From the NCBI GenBank assembly GCA_036488085.1, contig DASXHZ010000091.1, positions 1 through 64,000 on the forward strand: a stretch of 64,000 nt of DNA, read 5' to 3'. This stretch comes from DASXHZ01 sp036488085 (GTDB taxonomy: Bacteria; Acidobacteriota; Thermoanaerobaculia; Gp7-AA8). This document shows, one piece after another, positions 18,629 through 27,629 of the stretch. The position numbers and the translations under genes were made by a program. The stretch's first letter is position 1. Every line of letters starts with the position of its first letter. The notes beneath the pieces are model-generated. The model was not told the origin of the DNA. It saw only the letters and a program-made list of their open reading frames with translations, and searched no databases.

Positions 18629-20254
18629 TTGGCTAAGCTGAAGAATCGGGAGCACTTTCCGGCCGTCGTCATCGGCACCGGGATTGCCGGGCTGACGACG
18701 GCGTTCACGCTCGCGTCGGCCGGAATTCGCTGCCTGCTCATCACGAAGGCGGCCGACCCGAAGGACTGCAACACCTTCTGGGCGCAGGGGGGGATCATCT
18801 ACCAGGGCGAGAACGACTCGCCGGCGAAGCTGGTCGACGACATCATCGCCGCCGGCGCCGGTATCTCGAACGAGGTGTCGGTCCGCTTCCTGGCGGAGGA
18901 AGGGCCGGCGGTCGTCAAACAGATCCTGCTCGACGAGATGCACGTGCCCTTCTCGACGAACGAGGAGGGGGAGCTCGACCTCACGCAGGAGGGGGCGCAC
19001 TCCATCCCGCGGATCATCTACGCCGGCGACGCGACAGGCCGTGCGATCGAGAACTCGCTGCTGAATCGGGTGAAGAACGAGCCGAACATCACGCTCGCAA
19101 CCGAGGTCACGGCGATCGATCTGCTGACGACGCAGCACCATCCGACCGACGTCCAGGTGCGGTACCGGCTGACGAACGAATGTGTCGGGGCGTACCTGCT
19201 CGACAACAAGACGAACGAGGTCTACACGGTCTTCGCCGACTTCACGGTGCTCGCGACCGGCGGCGTGGGGCAGATCTACCTGCACACGACGAACACCCGC
19301 AACGCGATCGGCGACGGCGTGGTGATGGCGCACCGCGCGGGCGCGAAGATCATGAACGCGGAGTACGTGCAGTTCCACCCGACCGCGCTCGCCGACAAGA
19401 AGGCGAATCACTTCCTGATCTCGGAGGCGCTGCGGGGCGAGGGGGCGCGGCTCCGGAACCACAAGGGCGAATACTTCATGGAGAAGTACTCGCCGACGCT
19501 GCGCGACCTCGCGCCGCGCGACGTCGTGGCGCGGGCCATCGTCGAGGAGATGACGCAGAACAAAGAGGAGTTCGTCTACCTCGACCTCGCGAACTTCTAC
19601 AAGGGTCACCAGCCGATCAGCGAGCGGTTCCCGAACATCCGGAAGGCGTGCGCGGCGATCGGCGTCGACATCGAACGAGAGCCGATCCCGGTCGTGCCGG
19701 CAGCGCACTACTTCTGCGGCGGCGTGCTCGCGAACACGAGCGGGGAGTCGACGCTGGCTCGGCTCTACGCGATCGGGGAGACGTCGTGCACCGGCGTCCA
19801 CGGCGCGAACCGGCTCGCCTCGACCTCGCTGCTCGAAGGACTGACGTGGGGATTCTCGACGGCGAAGTCGATCGAGGCGAAGCTGCGCACGGTTTCGTCA
19901 AAGACGCGGCCCGCCGGCGTCGGCGAGATCGATGGAGCGCTGGTCGAAACGATTCCCGACTGGAAGCCGCCCGGCCCTGAGAACCTCGAGGATCCCGCGC
20001 TGCTGCTGCAGGACTGGACGACGATCCAGCACACGATGTGGAACTACGTCGGGATCGTCCGCACCTACGAGCGCCTCAAGCGCGCCGTCGCCGACATGCG
20101 CGAGCTCGGCAACCGCCTCACGAAGTATTACCACGAGGCCACCGTGAGCAAGAACATCGTCGAGCTCTTTCACGGCACCCAAATGGCCGGGATCGTCGCC
20201 AGCGCCGCGTTGCGCAATCCGCAATCGCGGGGCGCGCATTTTCGGAAGGACTGA
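18629..20254 (+). CDS. nadB: L-aspartate oxidase
   Basis: 541 aa from a TTG (MAKLKNREHF). FAD-binding GTGIAGLTTAFTLASAG at residues about 16-33; conserved FWAQGGI, ATGGVGQIY, QFHPTAL, EALRGEGARLRN and HYFCGGV. It oxidises L-aspartate to iminoaspartate, the first step of de novo NAD synthesis. nadA and nadC are not in the window. Close homologues are fumarate reductase flavoproteins; the HPTALADKKANHFLISEALRGEG stretch (split) and length fit NadB. The promoter is unclear, and the divergent hydrolase start is 20 bp away. Confidence 0.93.
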   Translation: MAKLKNREHFPAVVIGTGIAGLTTAFTLASAGIRCLLITKAADPKDCNTFWAQGGIIYQGENDSPAKLVDDIIAAGAGISNEVSVRFLAEEGPAVVKQILLDEMHVPFSTNEEGELDLTQEGAHSIPRIIYAGDATGRAIENSLLNRVKNEPNITLATEVTAIDLLTTQHHPTDVQVRYRLTNECVGAYLLDNKTNEVYTVFADFTVLATGGVGQIYLHTTNTRNAIGDGVVMAHRAGAKIMNAEYVQFHPTALADKKANHFLISEALRGEGARLRNHKGEYFMEKYSPTLRDLAPRDVVARAIVEEMTQNKEEFVYLDLANFYKGHQPISERFPNIRKACAAIGVDIEREPIPVVPAAHYFCGGVLANTSGESTLARLYAIGETSCTGVHGANRLASTSLLEGLTWGFSTAKSIEAKLRTVSSKTRPAGVGEIDGALVETIPDWKPPGPENLEDPALLLQDWTTIQHTMWNYVGIVRTYERLKRAVADMRELGNRLTKYYHEATVSKNIVELFHGTQMAGIVASAALRNPQSRGAHFRKD

Positions 20255-20281
20255 GGCGCGATCGCGTCCTAGTGCGCGATG

Positions 20282-20635
20282 CTACGCGTTCGTGTTGCGC
20301 CGCAGCCGGTCCGCGAGTATGTGCATGATCTGGAGGGCGAAGAACGGCGTCTGTTGCACGAGTAACGTGAACCGCTTCTGATTCACGAGCGCGAGCTGGC
20401 AGTCGGTCCGCGCTTTCGCGGTGGCGCTGCGCGGCTCCTGATCGATCAGCGCCATCTCGCCGAAGACGCCACCGAGCGGTACGACCTCGAGGAGGTGTCC
20501 GTGCTTCGCGATCTCGACTTCCCCTTCGAGCACGGCATACATCGCGTCGCCGGAATCGCCCTCATTGAAGATCACATCGCCCGCAGCGTAAGAGCGGACG
20601 TCCCGTTCGTGCTTGAGTAAGTCGAAGATTGCCAT
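20282..20635 (-). CDS. Cyclic-nucleotide-binding domain protein
   Basis: 117 aa, one cNMP-binding (CRP-type) beta-barrel: VRSYAAGDVIFNEGDSGDAMYAVLEGEVEI (split), then the phosphate-binding cassette FGEMALIDQEPRSATAKA. There is no DNA-binding domain, so it is a sensor or regulatory subunit. FGEMAL and RSATA match the cAMP/cGMP-contacting residues. Its ATG overlaps the ruvB stop (TGATG), so it is coupled to ruvB, though no known functional link exists. Confidence 0.9.
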   Translation of the reverse strand: MAIFDLLKHERDVRSYAAGDVIFNEGDSGDAMYAVLEGEVEIAKHGHLLEVVPLGGVFGEMALIDQEPRSATAKARTDCQLALVNQKRFTLLVQQTPFFALQIMHILADRLRRNTNA

Positions 20636-21669
20636 CAGAAAAGATCGTTCTGCCGGCGCGTGGCGCCGAGCTTGTAGCCGAGGTGGTCGTAGGCGAGTTT
20701 GGAGGCGACGCGGCCGCGGGGGGTGCGCTGGAGGAAACCGATCTGGATGAGGTACGGCTCGTAGAGGTCTTCGATCGTTCCGCGATCCTCGGCAGTGGAT
20801 GACGCGAGGGCGGCGATTCCGACGGGGCCGCCGTTGAAGCGCTCGATGACGGCGGTGAGGAGCTTGCGGTCGATCTCGTCGAGGCCATATTCGTCGACTT
20901 CGAGCATCAGAAGCGCGTCGCGGGCGATCTCCAGGGTCACGCTCCCCTCGTGCTTCACCTCGGCGTAGTCGCGCACGCGTCGCAGCAGGCGGTTCGCGAT
21001 ACGCGGCGTGCCGCGGGCGCGACGCGCGATCTCGACCGCCGCGTCGCGGTCGATCGGAATGCTGAGGATTTCGGCGGAGCGGCGGACGATGACGGTGAGC
21101 GAGTCGACGTCGTAAAAGTCGAGGCGGTGGACGATTCCGAAGCGCGCGCGCAGCGGCGCGGTGAGGAGGCCGGCGCGCGTCGTGGCGCCGACGAGCGTGA
21201 ACCGCGGGAGCTCGAACTTCATCGTCCGCGCCGCTGGGCCCTGGCCGATGACGATGTCGACGTGGAAGTCCTCCATCGCGGAGTAGAGGACCTCTTCCAC
21301 CTGCGCCGGGAGCCGGTGAATCTCGTCGATGAAGAGCATTTCTCCCGGCTGTAGATTCGTCACGATCGCGACGAGGTCGCCCGGGCGCTCCAGCGCGGGG
21401 CCGGAGGTCGTGCGGATGGAGGCGTCCATCTCGTTCGCCAGGATGTTCGCGAGCGTCGTCTTGCCGAGGCCGGGAGGACCGAAGAGGAGGACATGGTCGA
21501 GCGTCTCGGCGCGTTTGCGGGCCGCCGCGATCGAGATCTCGAGGTTCGCCTTCACCTTCTGCTGGCCGATGTACTCGGTGAGCCGCTTCGGGCGGAGGGA
21601 AAGCTCGGACTGGATCTCTTCGTCGAGCGGGCCTGCGTCGAGTAGGCGGGAGTCGGTCACCGTTCGCAA
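20635..21669 (-). CDS. ruvB: Holliday junction branch migration ATPase RuvB
   Basis: 344 aa. Walker A GPPGLGKTTLA, Walker B FIDEIH, sensor I GATTRAGLL and the N-terminal RPKRLTEYIGQQ are all present. With RuvA it drives branch migration of Holliday junctions. ruvA and ruvC are not adjacent. The final domain (residues about 260-340, winged helix, GFLQRTPRGRVASKLAYDHLG) is complete. It is followed without gap by the cNMP-binding gene. Confidence 0.97.
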   Translation of the reverse strand: MRTVTDSRLLDAGPLDEEIQSELSLRPKRLTEYIGQQKVKANLEISIAAARKRAETLDHVLLFGPPGLGKTTLANILANEMDASIRTTSGPALERPGDLVAIVTNLQPGEMLFIDEIHRLPAQVEEVLYSAMEDFHVDIVIGQGPAARTMKFELPRFTLVGATTRAGLLTAPLRARFGIVHRLDFYDVDSLTVIVRRSAEILSIPIDRDAAVEIARRARGTPRIANRLLRRVRDYAEVKHEGSVTLEIARDALLMLEVDEYGLDEIDRKLLTAVIERFNGGPVGIAALASSTAEDRGTIEDLYEPYLIQIGFLQRTPRGRVASKLAYDHLGYKLGATRRQNDLF

Positions 21670-21670
21670 C

Positions 21671-21781
21671 AGTCTATTCTGAGCGTAGCGAAGAATCTCC
21701 GGTGCAATGGTTAGCGCGAGCCGACTTGTGCCGATCTTCGCGGCGCCACCGGAGATGCTTCGCTGCGCTCAGCATAGACCC
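21671..21781. repeat. Inverted repeat of the GAGCGTAGCGAAG type, entering pilS
   Basis: The left arm (21672-21702, CTATTCTGAGCGTAGCGAAG then AATCTCCGGTG) and right arm (21749-21780, CACCGGAGATGCTTCGCTGC then GCTCAGCATAGACC) form an imperfect stem of about 30 bp. The right arm is translated as the last residues of PilS (YAERSEASPV). Related elements are at 49285-49399, 55620-55728 and 63850-63883. Confidence 0.85.
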
Positions 21782-23390
21782 CGTGAGGCAGCGACACCGT
21801 GATCGTCGTGCCGGCGCCTTCGCGCGAGGTGACGTCGATCTTGCCGCCGTGCTCCTGGACGATGCGGTACGAGATCGCCATGCCGAGGCCGGTGCCCGTG
21901 GGGAAGTTCGTCCGGAAGGGTTGGAAGAGGCGGCGGAGATCGCCTTCGGTCATGCCGCGGCCGCTGTCCGTGAAGATGATCTGGTAGCTGTCGTCGACGG
22001 CCGCGGTGCGCACCTTCAGCGTGCCGCCGCCCGACATCGCCTGGAAGGCGTTGCGGGCGAGGTTCCAGAACACCTGCCGGATCTGATCGGCGTCGCCGAC
22101 GATGTGGAACGAGGGCGGATCGATCTGGCCGTCGATCTTGTGGTCGGCGTGGAGCTCGGGGGAGTTCGCGAGGAGCTCCAGCGTCTCGGAGAGGCTCGCG
22201 GCGATGTCGAATTCGGCGGCGCGCTTCTCCTGCGGACGGACGAAGCGGAGGAAGTCGGCGATCGACTTGTTGAGCCGCTCCGTTTCCTTCAGGACGATCG
22301 ACATCAGCCGCTGCTCCTGCTGCGACAGCGACGACGAATTGCGCAGCACCTGCGCCGAGCCGGCGATGGCGGCGAGCGGGTTCCGGATCTCGTGCGCGAT
22401 GCCGGCGGAGAGCTCGCCAACAGCGGCCATGCGGTCCTTCAGCCGCAGTTCGGACTCCAGCTTCTTCATGTCCGTCAGGTCCTGGAAGATGAGCGTGTAG
22501 CCGGCCGCCTTCCCTTCGAGGGTGTTGAGCGGCGTGATGGCGAAGCCGATGCTGCGCGTGTCGTCGTCGACGAGGAAGTCCTGCTCGCCGCGGACGACGA
22601 CGCCGTTCGCGAGCTTGGCGCGCGTGTCGTTCCACCCCGGCAGATCGAAGAAGCCGAGCTCACTGACGTGCCAGCCGAGGATTTCCGCGGGCCGCTTCTG
22701 GAGGATGATCGACGAGGCGGGATTCGCGAACGCCGCGGTTCCGTACTCGCTGAAAGTGATGAGTCCCGAGGGGATCGACTCCACCACATTCTGATTCAGC
22801 GCGCGGAGCTCGGCCAGGTTCTGGCGGTTCGCGACCAGCTCTTCCGAGGTTTTCTGGAGCTTCTCGGAGATGTACGACGTCAGGAGCGCCGTGGCGTAGA
22901 AGCCGGCGAGGTTCGTCGCGATGTTGAAGTAGACGCGAGAGGAGCTCCACGCCGACACCTCCACGAGCGACTGCTCGGGGAGCGGCATGATGTGGAGGTA
23001 CATCAGGTCGCACAGGAGGCCGTAGCAGATCGTCGACGCCGAGGCGATCATGATGCCGCCGCGGCGGTAGAGCATCATCGACGCGGTGATGATGGAGACG
23101 AGGTAGAGGAACGAGAACGGCGAGTCGAGCGCGCCGGTGAAGTAGACGAGCAGCGTCTCGACGCAGAGGTCGCCGAAGAGCTGCACATAGAGGCTCAGCT
23201 TGCGCGACGGGAAGAGCTGGCCGATGCCGATGTAGAAGAGCGTCAGGCCGTACGCCAGCGCCGCCGTCAGGTAGATGTACGTGATCGGCAGCAGCTCGCG
23301 GACGGTGAACTGGATGATGAGCGACGCCATCAGCAGCGTCGTCACGACGACGACGCGGACCGCGATGAGCATGCGCGCGTCGCTGTGCAT
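21711..23390 (-). CDS. pilS: PilS-like membrane sensor histidine kinase
   Basis: 559 aa from ATG 23390. Six hydrophobic segments in residues about 8-190, a PAS domain (about 210-320), HisKA with the phosphoacceptor GIAHEIRNPLAAIAGS, and HATPase with a DxGxG-type DSGRGMTEGD and GTGLGMAI. It follows pilC, pilT and pilB, so it probably senses pilus state and controls pilin transcription via a PilR-type partner, which is not in the window. The last 20 residues (about 21711-21780) are encoded by an inverted repeat and are unlike family members. Start overlaps a REP element. Confidence 0.9.
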   Translation of the reverse strand: MHSDARMLIAVRVVVVTTLLMASLIIQFTVRELLPITYIYLTAALAYGLTLFYIGIGQLFPSRKLSLYVQLFGDLCVETLLVYFTGALDSPFSFLYLVSIITASMMLYRRGGIMIASASTICYGLLCDLMYLHIMPLPEQSLVEVSAWSSSRVYFNIATNLAGFYATALLTSYISEKLQKTSEELVANRQNLAELRALNQNVVESIPSGLITFSEYGTAAFANPASSIILQKRPAEILGWHVSELGFFDLPGWNDTRAKLANGVVVRGEQDFLVDDDTRSIGFAITPLNTLEGKAAGYTLIFQDLTDMKKLESELRLKDRMAAVGELSAGIAHEIRNPLAAIAGSAQVLRNSSSLSQQEQRLMSIVLKETERLNKSIADFLRFVRPQEKRAAEFDIAASLSETLELLANSPELHADHKIDGQIDPPSFHIVGDADQIRQVFWNLARNAFQAMSGGGTLKVRTAAVDDSYQIIFTDSGRGMTEGDLRRLFQPFRTNFPTGTGLGMAISYRIVQEHGGKIDVTSREGAGTTITVSLPHGVYAERSEASPVAPRRSAQVGSR

Positions 23391-23393
23391 ATG

Positions 23394-23418
23394 TAGGGGC
23401 CGGCTCTCAGCCGGCCCG
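23394..23418. repeat. REP-like palindrome between pilC and pilS
   Basis: GGCCGGCTCTCAGCCGGCC with flanking GTAGGG, identical in core to the copies at 2501-2628. It fills nearly the whole 29-bp gap between pilC and pilS. Confidence 0.8.
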
Positions 23419-23419
23419 A

Positions 23420-24622
23420 TTAACCCATCTGTCCGATCAGCGTGAACATCGGCATGTACATCGCGATGACGATGCCGCCGATGGCGACGCCGAGGAAGGC
23501 GATGAGGAGCGGTTCGAGAAGCTTCATCAAGCCGGCGACGGCGGTATCGACTTCGTCTTCGTAAAAGTCGGCGATCTTGGAGAGCATCGTATCGAGCGCA
23601 CCGGTCTGCTCGCCGACCGCGATCATCTGCACGACCATCGACGGGAAGACGTCCGTGTCGCCGAGCGGCTCGCTGATCGTCTTGCCCTCTTCGACCGACT
23701 TGCGCGTCGCCATGATCGCGTCTTCCACGATCGAGTTGCCGGCGGTGCGGGCCGTGATCTGGAGGCCGTCGAGGATGGGAACGCCCGACGCGGTGAGCGT
23801 CGAGAGCGTGCGGCAGAAGCGGGCCACGGCGATCTTGCGGAGGAGCATGCCGACGATCGGCGCCCTCAGCATGATCCTGTCGATGACGCGCCGTCCTTTC
23901 GGTGTGGCGTAGTAGCGCCCGAGGGCGTACCAGCCGCCGAAGCCCACTCCGCCGATCAGCCACCAGTAGTCGCCGATAAAGTTCGACAGCGCGATGACCA
24001 CGCGCGTTGGCAGCGGCAGCGTAGCGCCGAGGCCTGCGAACAGCGAGGCGAAGACCGGGATGACCTTCCAGAGAATGACCGCGACGACGATGACCGCGAT
24101 CGAGATGACGGCGACGGGGTAGATCATCGCCGACTTGACCTGCGAGTTCAGCTTGACCGACTTCTCGATGTACTGCGCCAGGCGCTGCAGGATCGTGTCG
24201 AGAATGCCGCCCGCCTCACCGGCGGCGACCATGTTCGTGAAGAGGTCGTTGAAGATCTTCGGATGCTTGCGCATGGCGTCGGCGAGCGAGGAGCCCGACT
24301 CGACGTCCTGCCGGATGGCGATGAGCGCGCGCTTGAAGTTCTTGTTGTCCTGCTGCGACCCGAGGATCTCGATGCACTGCACCAGCGGGAGGCCGGCGTC
24401 GATCATGACCGAGAACTGACGCGTGAAGATCGCGATGAGCTGGGGGGGAACCTTGCCGCCCGCCTTCGGGATGGCGATCTCTTTCCCCTTTTCCTTGACC
24501 GCGGTGACCACCACCTGCTGGCGGCGCATCGCGGCGATCACGGCGTCTTTCGAGTCCGCGACCAGCATGCCGGTCTGGGACTGTCCGTTGCGTCCCGTTC
24601 CCTTCCATTCGAATGTCGGCAT
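23420..24622 (-). CDS. pilC: Type IV pilus inner-membrane platform protein PilC
   Basis: 400 aa, standard length. N-terminal MPTFEWKGTGRNGQSQTGML, two T2SF domains (about 65-190 and 270-395) with FTRQFSVMIDAGLPLVQCIEIL and ARFCRTLSTLTASGVPILDGLQI, and about three transmembrane segments. It anchors the assembly ATPases PilB and PilT. AGGAGG lies 6 bp before the ATG. It is third in the order pilB, pilT, pilC, pilS, with a 15-bp gap from pilT. Confidence 0.96.
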   Translation of the reverse strand: MPTFEWKGTGRNGQSQTGMLVADSKDAVIAAMRRQQVVVTAVKEKGKEIAIPKAGGKVPPQLIAIFTRQFSVMIDAGLPLVQCIEILGSQQDNKNFKRALIAIRQDVESGSSLADAMRKHPKIFNDLFTNMVAAGEAGGILDTILQRLAQYIEKSVKLNSQVKSAMIYPVAVISIAVIVVAVILWKVIPVFASLFAGLGATLPLPTRVVIALSNFIGDYWWLIGGVGFGGWYALGRYYATPKGRRVIDRIMLRAPIVGMLLRKIAVARFCRTLSTLTASGVPILDGLQITARTAGNSIVEDAIMATRKSVEEGKTISEPLGDTDVFPSMVVQMIAVGEQTGALDTMLSKIADFYEDEVDTAVAGLMKLLEPLLIAFLGVAIGGIVIAMYMPMFTLIGQMG

Positions 24623-24637
24623 CGATTCCTCCTGGGG

Positions 24638-25768
24638 TTAAGCCGGTCGCGGCCGTTGAGTACCTGCTGCCGCCGGGGGACCCTGCGGCATGAGCGTTCC
24701 CGCACCGCGGGAGATCATTTCCTGCAGCTCGTCGGGATTCGACGAACGTGAGAGTGCCGTCTGCAGCGTGATCGCTTTTTTGAAGTAGAGCGTCGCCAAC
24801 GACTGGTTGAATGTCTGCATTCCGTATTTCGCCTGTCCAGTCTGCATCATGGAGTAGATCTGATGCACCTTATCCTCACGGATCAGGTTACGGATGGCAG
24901 CGTTCGGTACCAAGATCTCCATCGCCATCGCGCGTCCCTTGCCGTTCGCCTTAGGGAGCAGCGACTGACAGAGGATCCCCTCGAGAACGAACGAGAGCTG
25001 CGCGCGGATCTGCGGCTGCTGGTGGGCGGGAAAGACGTCGACGATACGGTTGATCGTCTGCGCCGCCGAGTTCGTGTGGAGCGTGCCGAAGGTGAGGTGG
25101 CCGGTTTCCGCAATGCGGAGCGCCGACTCGATCGTCTCAAGGTCGCGCATCTCGCCGATGAGCACGACGTCGGGATCCTGACGGAGGGCACTCTTGAGCG
25201 AGTTGGTGAAGGAGTGCGTGTCGGCGTGCAGCTCGCGCTGATTGACGATGCAGCTCTTGTGTTGGTGGAGGAACTCGACCGGGTCCTCGATGGTGATGAT
25301 GTGCTGGTGCGTCTCGCGGTTGATCTTGTCGATCATCGCGGCGAGGGTGGTCGACTTGCCGGAGCCGGTCGGGCCGGTGACCAGGACAAGGCCGCGGGGC
25401 CTGCTGCAGATCTCCTCGACGACGACCGGGAGGCCGAGCTCCTTGAACCCGAGGATCTCGTACGGGATCTGCCGGTAGACGGCGGCGACCGCGCCGCGCT
25501 GGTTGAAGATGTTCGCGCGGAAGCGGGCCAGGCCCTTGATTCCGAACGAGATATCGAGCTCGAGGTTCTCTTCGAAGCGGTGCTTCTGCGCGTCGGTGAG
25601 GACGGAGTACGAGAGCTGCTTCGTCTCGGGGGCCGTCAACGGCGGCATGTCGAGCGGCACGAGCTTGCCGTCGATGCGGATCTGCGGTGCGGAGTTGGTC
25701 GTGATGTGGAGGTCGCTGCCGCCGCGCTCGACCATGGTCTTTAGAAGCTGATGTAGGGTGACCGCCAT
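24638..25768 (-). CDS. pilT: Type IV pilus retraction ATPase PilT
   Basis: 376 aa. Walker A GPTGSGKSTTLA, an Asp box TIEDPVEFLH, Walker B LIGEMRDLETI and the His box GHLTFGTLHTNSAA. The C-terminus has the AIRNLIRE motif typical of PilT retraction. It disassembles pilin subunits and powers twitching motility. The ATG at 25768 is preceded by GGAG. A heptamer hairpin (25779-25852) lies between it and pilB. Confidence 0.97.
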   Translation of the reverse strand: MAVTLHQLLKTMVERGGSDLHITTNSAPQIRIDGKLVPLDMPPLTAPETKQLSYSVLTDAQKHRFEENLELDISFGIKGLARFRANIFNQRGAVAAVYRQIPYEILGFKELGLPVVVEEICSRPRGLVLVTGPTGSGKSTTLAAMIDKINRETHQHIITIEDPVEFLHQHKSCIVNQRELHADTHSFTNSLKSALRQDPDVVLIGEMRDLETIESALRIAETGHLTFGTLHTNSAAQTINRIVDVFPAHQQPQIRAQLSFVLEGILCQSLLPKANGKGRAMAMEILVPNAAIRNLIREDKVHQIYSMMQTGQAKYGMQTFNQSLATLYFKKAITLQTALSRSSNPDELQEMISRGAGTLMPQGPPAAAGTQRPRPA

Positions 25769-25778
25769 TTTTTCTCCG

Positions 25779-25852
25779 GTTATCCGTTATCCGTTACCCG
25801 TTATCCGACACGCGAGGAGCCTTGGATGACGGATAAGGGGTAACGGATAACG
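25779..25852. repeat. Heptamer hairpin between pilB and pilT
   Basis: The left arm has four 7-bp units (GTTATCC twice, GTTACCC, GTTATCC) and the right arm has complementary units (GGATAAG, GGGTAAC, GGATAAC), with a loop of about 17 bp. It fills the 85-bp pilB/pilT gap. The same heptamer recurs at 52401-52484 and inside tsaD near 44907-44935. Confidence 0.9.
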
Positions 25853-25853
25853 A

Positions 25854-27569
25854 TCAAAGCACTGTCTCTCGAACGACTTCCTCGACCGTGGTGATTCCTT
25901 CTTTGATTTTGATCAGGCCTGAACGGCGGAGGGTGATCATGCCGTTGTCGATCGCGCGTTTCTTGATGTCGAGGGCGCTGCCGCCGGCCAGGATCATGTC
26001 GCGCAGGTCGTCGTCGATCTGCATGACTTCCACGAGGCCGACGCGTCCCTTGTAGCCGGTGTTGTTGCACTTGTCGCAGCCGCGGCCCTTGAACACCTTG
26101 AACGATCCGGCCTCGTCCTTCTTGTAGCCGAGGTTCACGAGCGCCTGCTGCGCCATCTCGACCTCTTCCTTACAGTTCGAGCAGATGCGGCGCACGAGCC
26201 GCTGCGCCGCGATGAGCTGCACCGAGGTCGCGACCAGGAACGGCTCGATCCCCATGTTCATCAGGCGGTTGATCGTCGACGGCGCGTCGTTCGTGTGCAG
26301 CGTCGAGAGCACGAGGTGGCCCGTGAGCGCCGCCTTGATCGCGATCTCCGCCGTCTCGAAGTCGCGGATCTCGCCGACCAGGATGATGTTCGGGTCCTGC
26401 CGCAGGAACGACCGGAGCGTCGCGGCGAAGTTCAGGCCGATCGACTCCTTCATCTGCACCTGATTGATCCCCGGCAGGTTGAACTCCACCGGATCCTCGG
26501 CGGTCATGATGTTCACTTCCGGCGAGTTCACCTTCGCAAGGGCCGAATAGAGCGTGTTCGTCTTGCCCGAGCCGGTCGGCCCGGTGACGAGCACCATCCC
26601 CCAAGGCTTGAAGATCGCCTCTTCGAACTTATCGAGCGACTCCTGCTCGAATCCGAGCTTCGTCATGTCGAGGCGGAGGTTGTCCTTGTCGAGCAGCCGG
26701 AGAACGATCTTCTCGCCGAAGAGCGTCGGGAGTACGGAGACGCGGAAGTCGAGCTCCTTGTTCTTGTCTTCCAGCTTGATCTTCAGCTTGATGCGGCCGT
26801 CCTGCGGGAGGCGCTTCTCCGAGATGTCGAGCTTCGCGAGGATCTTCATGCGCGACGTGATCGCGTCGCGCAGCTTGAGGGGCGGGTTCATGATCTCGTA
26901 CAGAATGCCGTCGACCCGGAAGCGGACGCGGTACTCCTTCTCGTACGGCTCGATGTGGATGTCGGACGCACCGCGCCGGATGGCATCGGTCAGGATGAGG
27001 TTCACGAGCTTGACGACCGGGGCTTCCTCTGCGCCTTCGGCGAGCGCCTCGACATCGAGCTCTTCGTCCTCTTCCAGCACCTCGAGGTCGCCGCTCGCCT
27101 CGGTCTGGAGGTCCTCCATGACCTTCTTGAGCTCGATCGCCGACGTCGTGCCGTAGTAGCTGTCGATCGCCGCCTTGATCCCGAGCTCCGAGGCGACGAC
27201 CGGCTCCACGTTGTAGCCGGTCATGAACTTGATGTCGTCCATCGCGAAGACGTTGGTCGGGTCGGCCATGGCGATGGTGATCGTGGCGCCGGTCTTGTTG
27301 ACCGGCAGGATGTTGTATTTGCGGGCGACCTCGGACGAGATCAGCTTGATGACGCCGGGGTCGATCTCGAAGTGCTGGAGGTTGATCGACGGGACGCCGA
27401 ACTGCTGCGAGAGGCACTCAGTGATGTCTTCCTCGGCGACGAATCCGAGCTTGATGAGGGTCTCGCCCAGCTTGCCGCCGGTCTCTTTTTGAACGCGCAG
27501 GGCTTCCTTGAGCTGATCCTGCGTGATCAGACTGGCCTTGGTCAGTAACTCGCCGAGACGAACACTCAT
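25854..27569 (-). CDS. pilB: Type IV pilus assembly ATPase PilB
   Basis: 571 aa. N-terminal GspE/PilB_N domain (LGELLTKASLITQDQLKEAL), Walker A GPTGSGKTNTLY, Asp box MTAEDPVEFNL, Walker B LVGEIRDFETA, His box GHLVLSTLHTNDAPST and a C-terminal zinc motif (CSNCKEE and CDKCNNTGYKGR). It powers pilus extension. First gene of the pil block. The two ATPases (extension and retraction) are adjacent. Confidence 0.97.
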   Translation of the reverse strand: MSVRLGELLTKASLITQDQLKEALRVQKETGGKLGETLIKLGFVAEEDITECLSQQFGVPSINLQHFEIDPGVIKLISSEVARKYNILPVNKTGATITIAMADPTNVFAMDDIKFMTGYNVEPVVASELGIKAAIDSYYGTTSAIELKKVMEDLQTEASGDLEVLEEDEELDVEALAEGAEEAPVVKLVNLILTDAIRRGASDIHIEPYEKEYRVRFRVDGILYEIMNPPLKLRDAITSRMKILAKLDISEKRLPQDGRIKLKIKLEDKNKELDFRVSVLPTLFGEKIVLRLLDKDNLRLDMTKLGFEQESLDKFEEAIFKPWGMVLVTGPTGSGKTNTLYSALAKVNSPEVNIMTAEDPVEFNLPGINQVQMKESIGLNFAATLRSFLRQDPNIILVGEIRDFETAEIAIKAALTGHLVLSTLHTNDAPSTINRLMNMGIEPFLVATSVQLIAAQRLVRRICSNCKEEVEMAQQALVNLGYKKDEAGSFKVFKGRGCDKCNNTGYKGRVGLVEVMQIDDDLRDMILAGGSALDIKKRAIDNGMITLRRSGLIKIKEGITTVEEVVRETVL

Positions 27570-27629
27570 GCTGTGGACGAAACTAGACGGAACGGTACTC
27601 CGGCGCGGTGAACAATATCAATGGAGGGT

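Noticed and set aside
23391..23963. N-terminal extension of PilS into pilC
   Set aside because: The 190-residue extension is Arg-rich mirror sequence of pilC; the natural start is at 23390.
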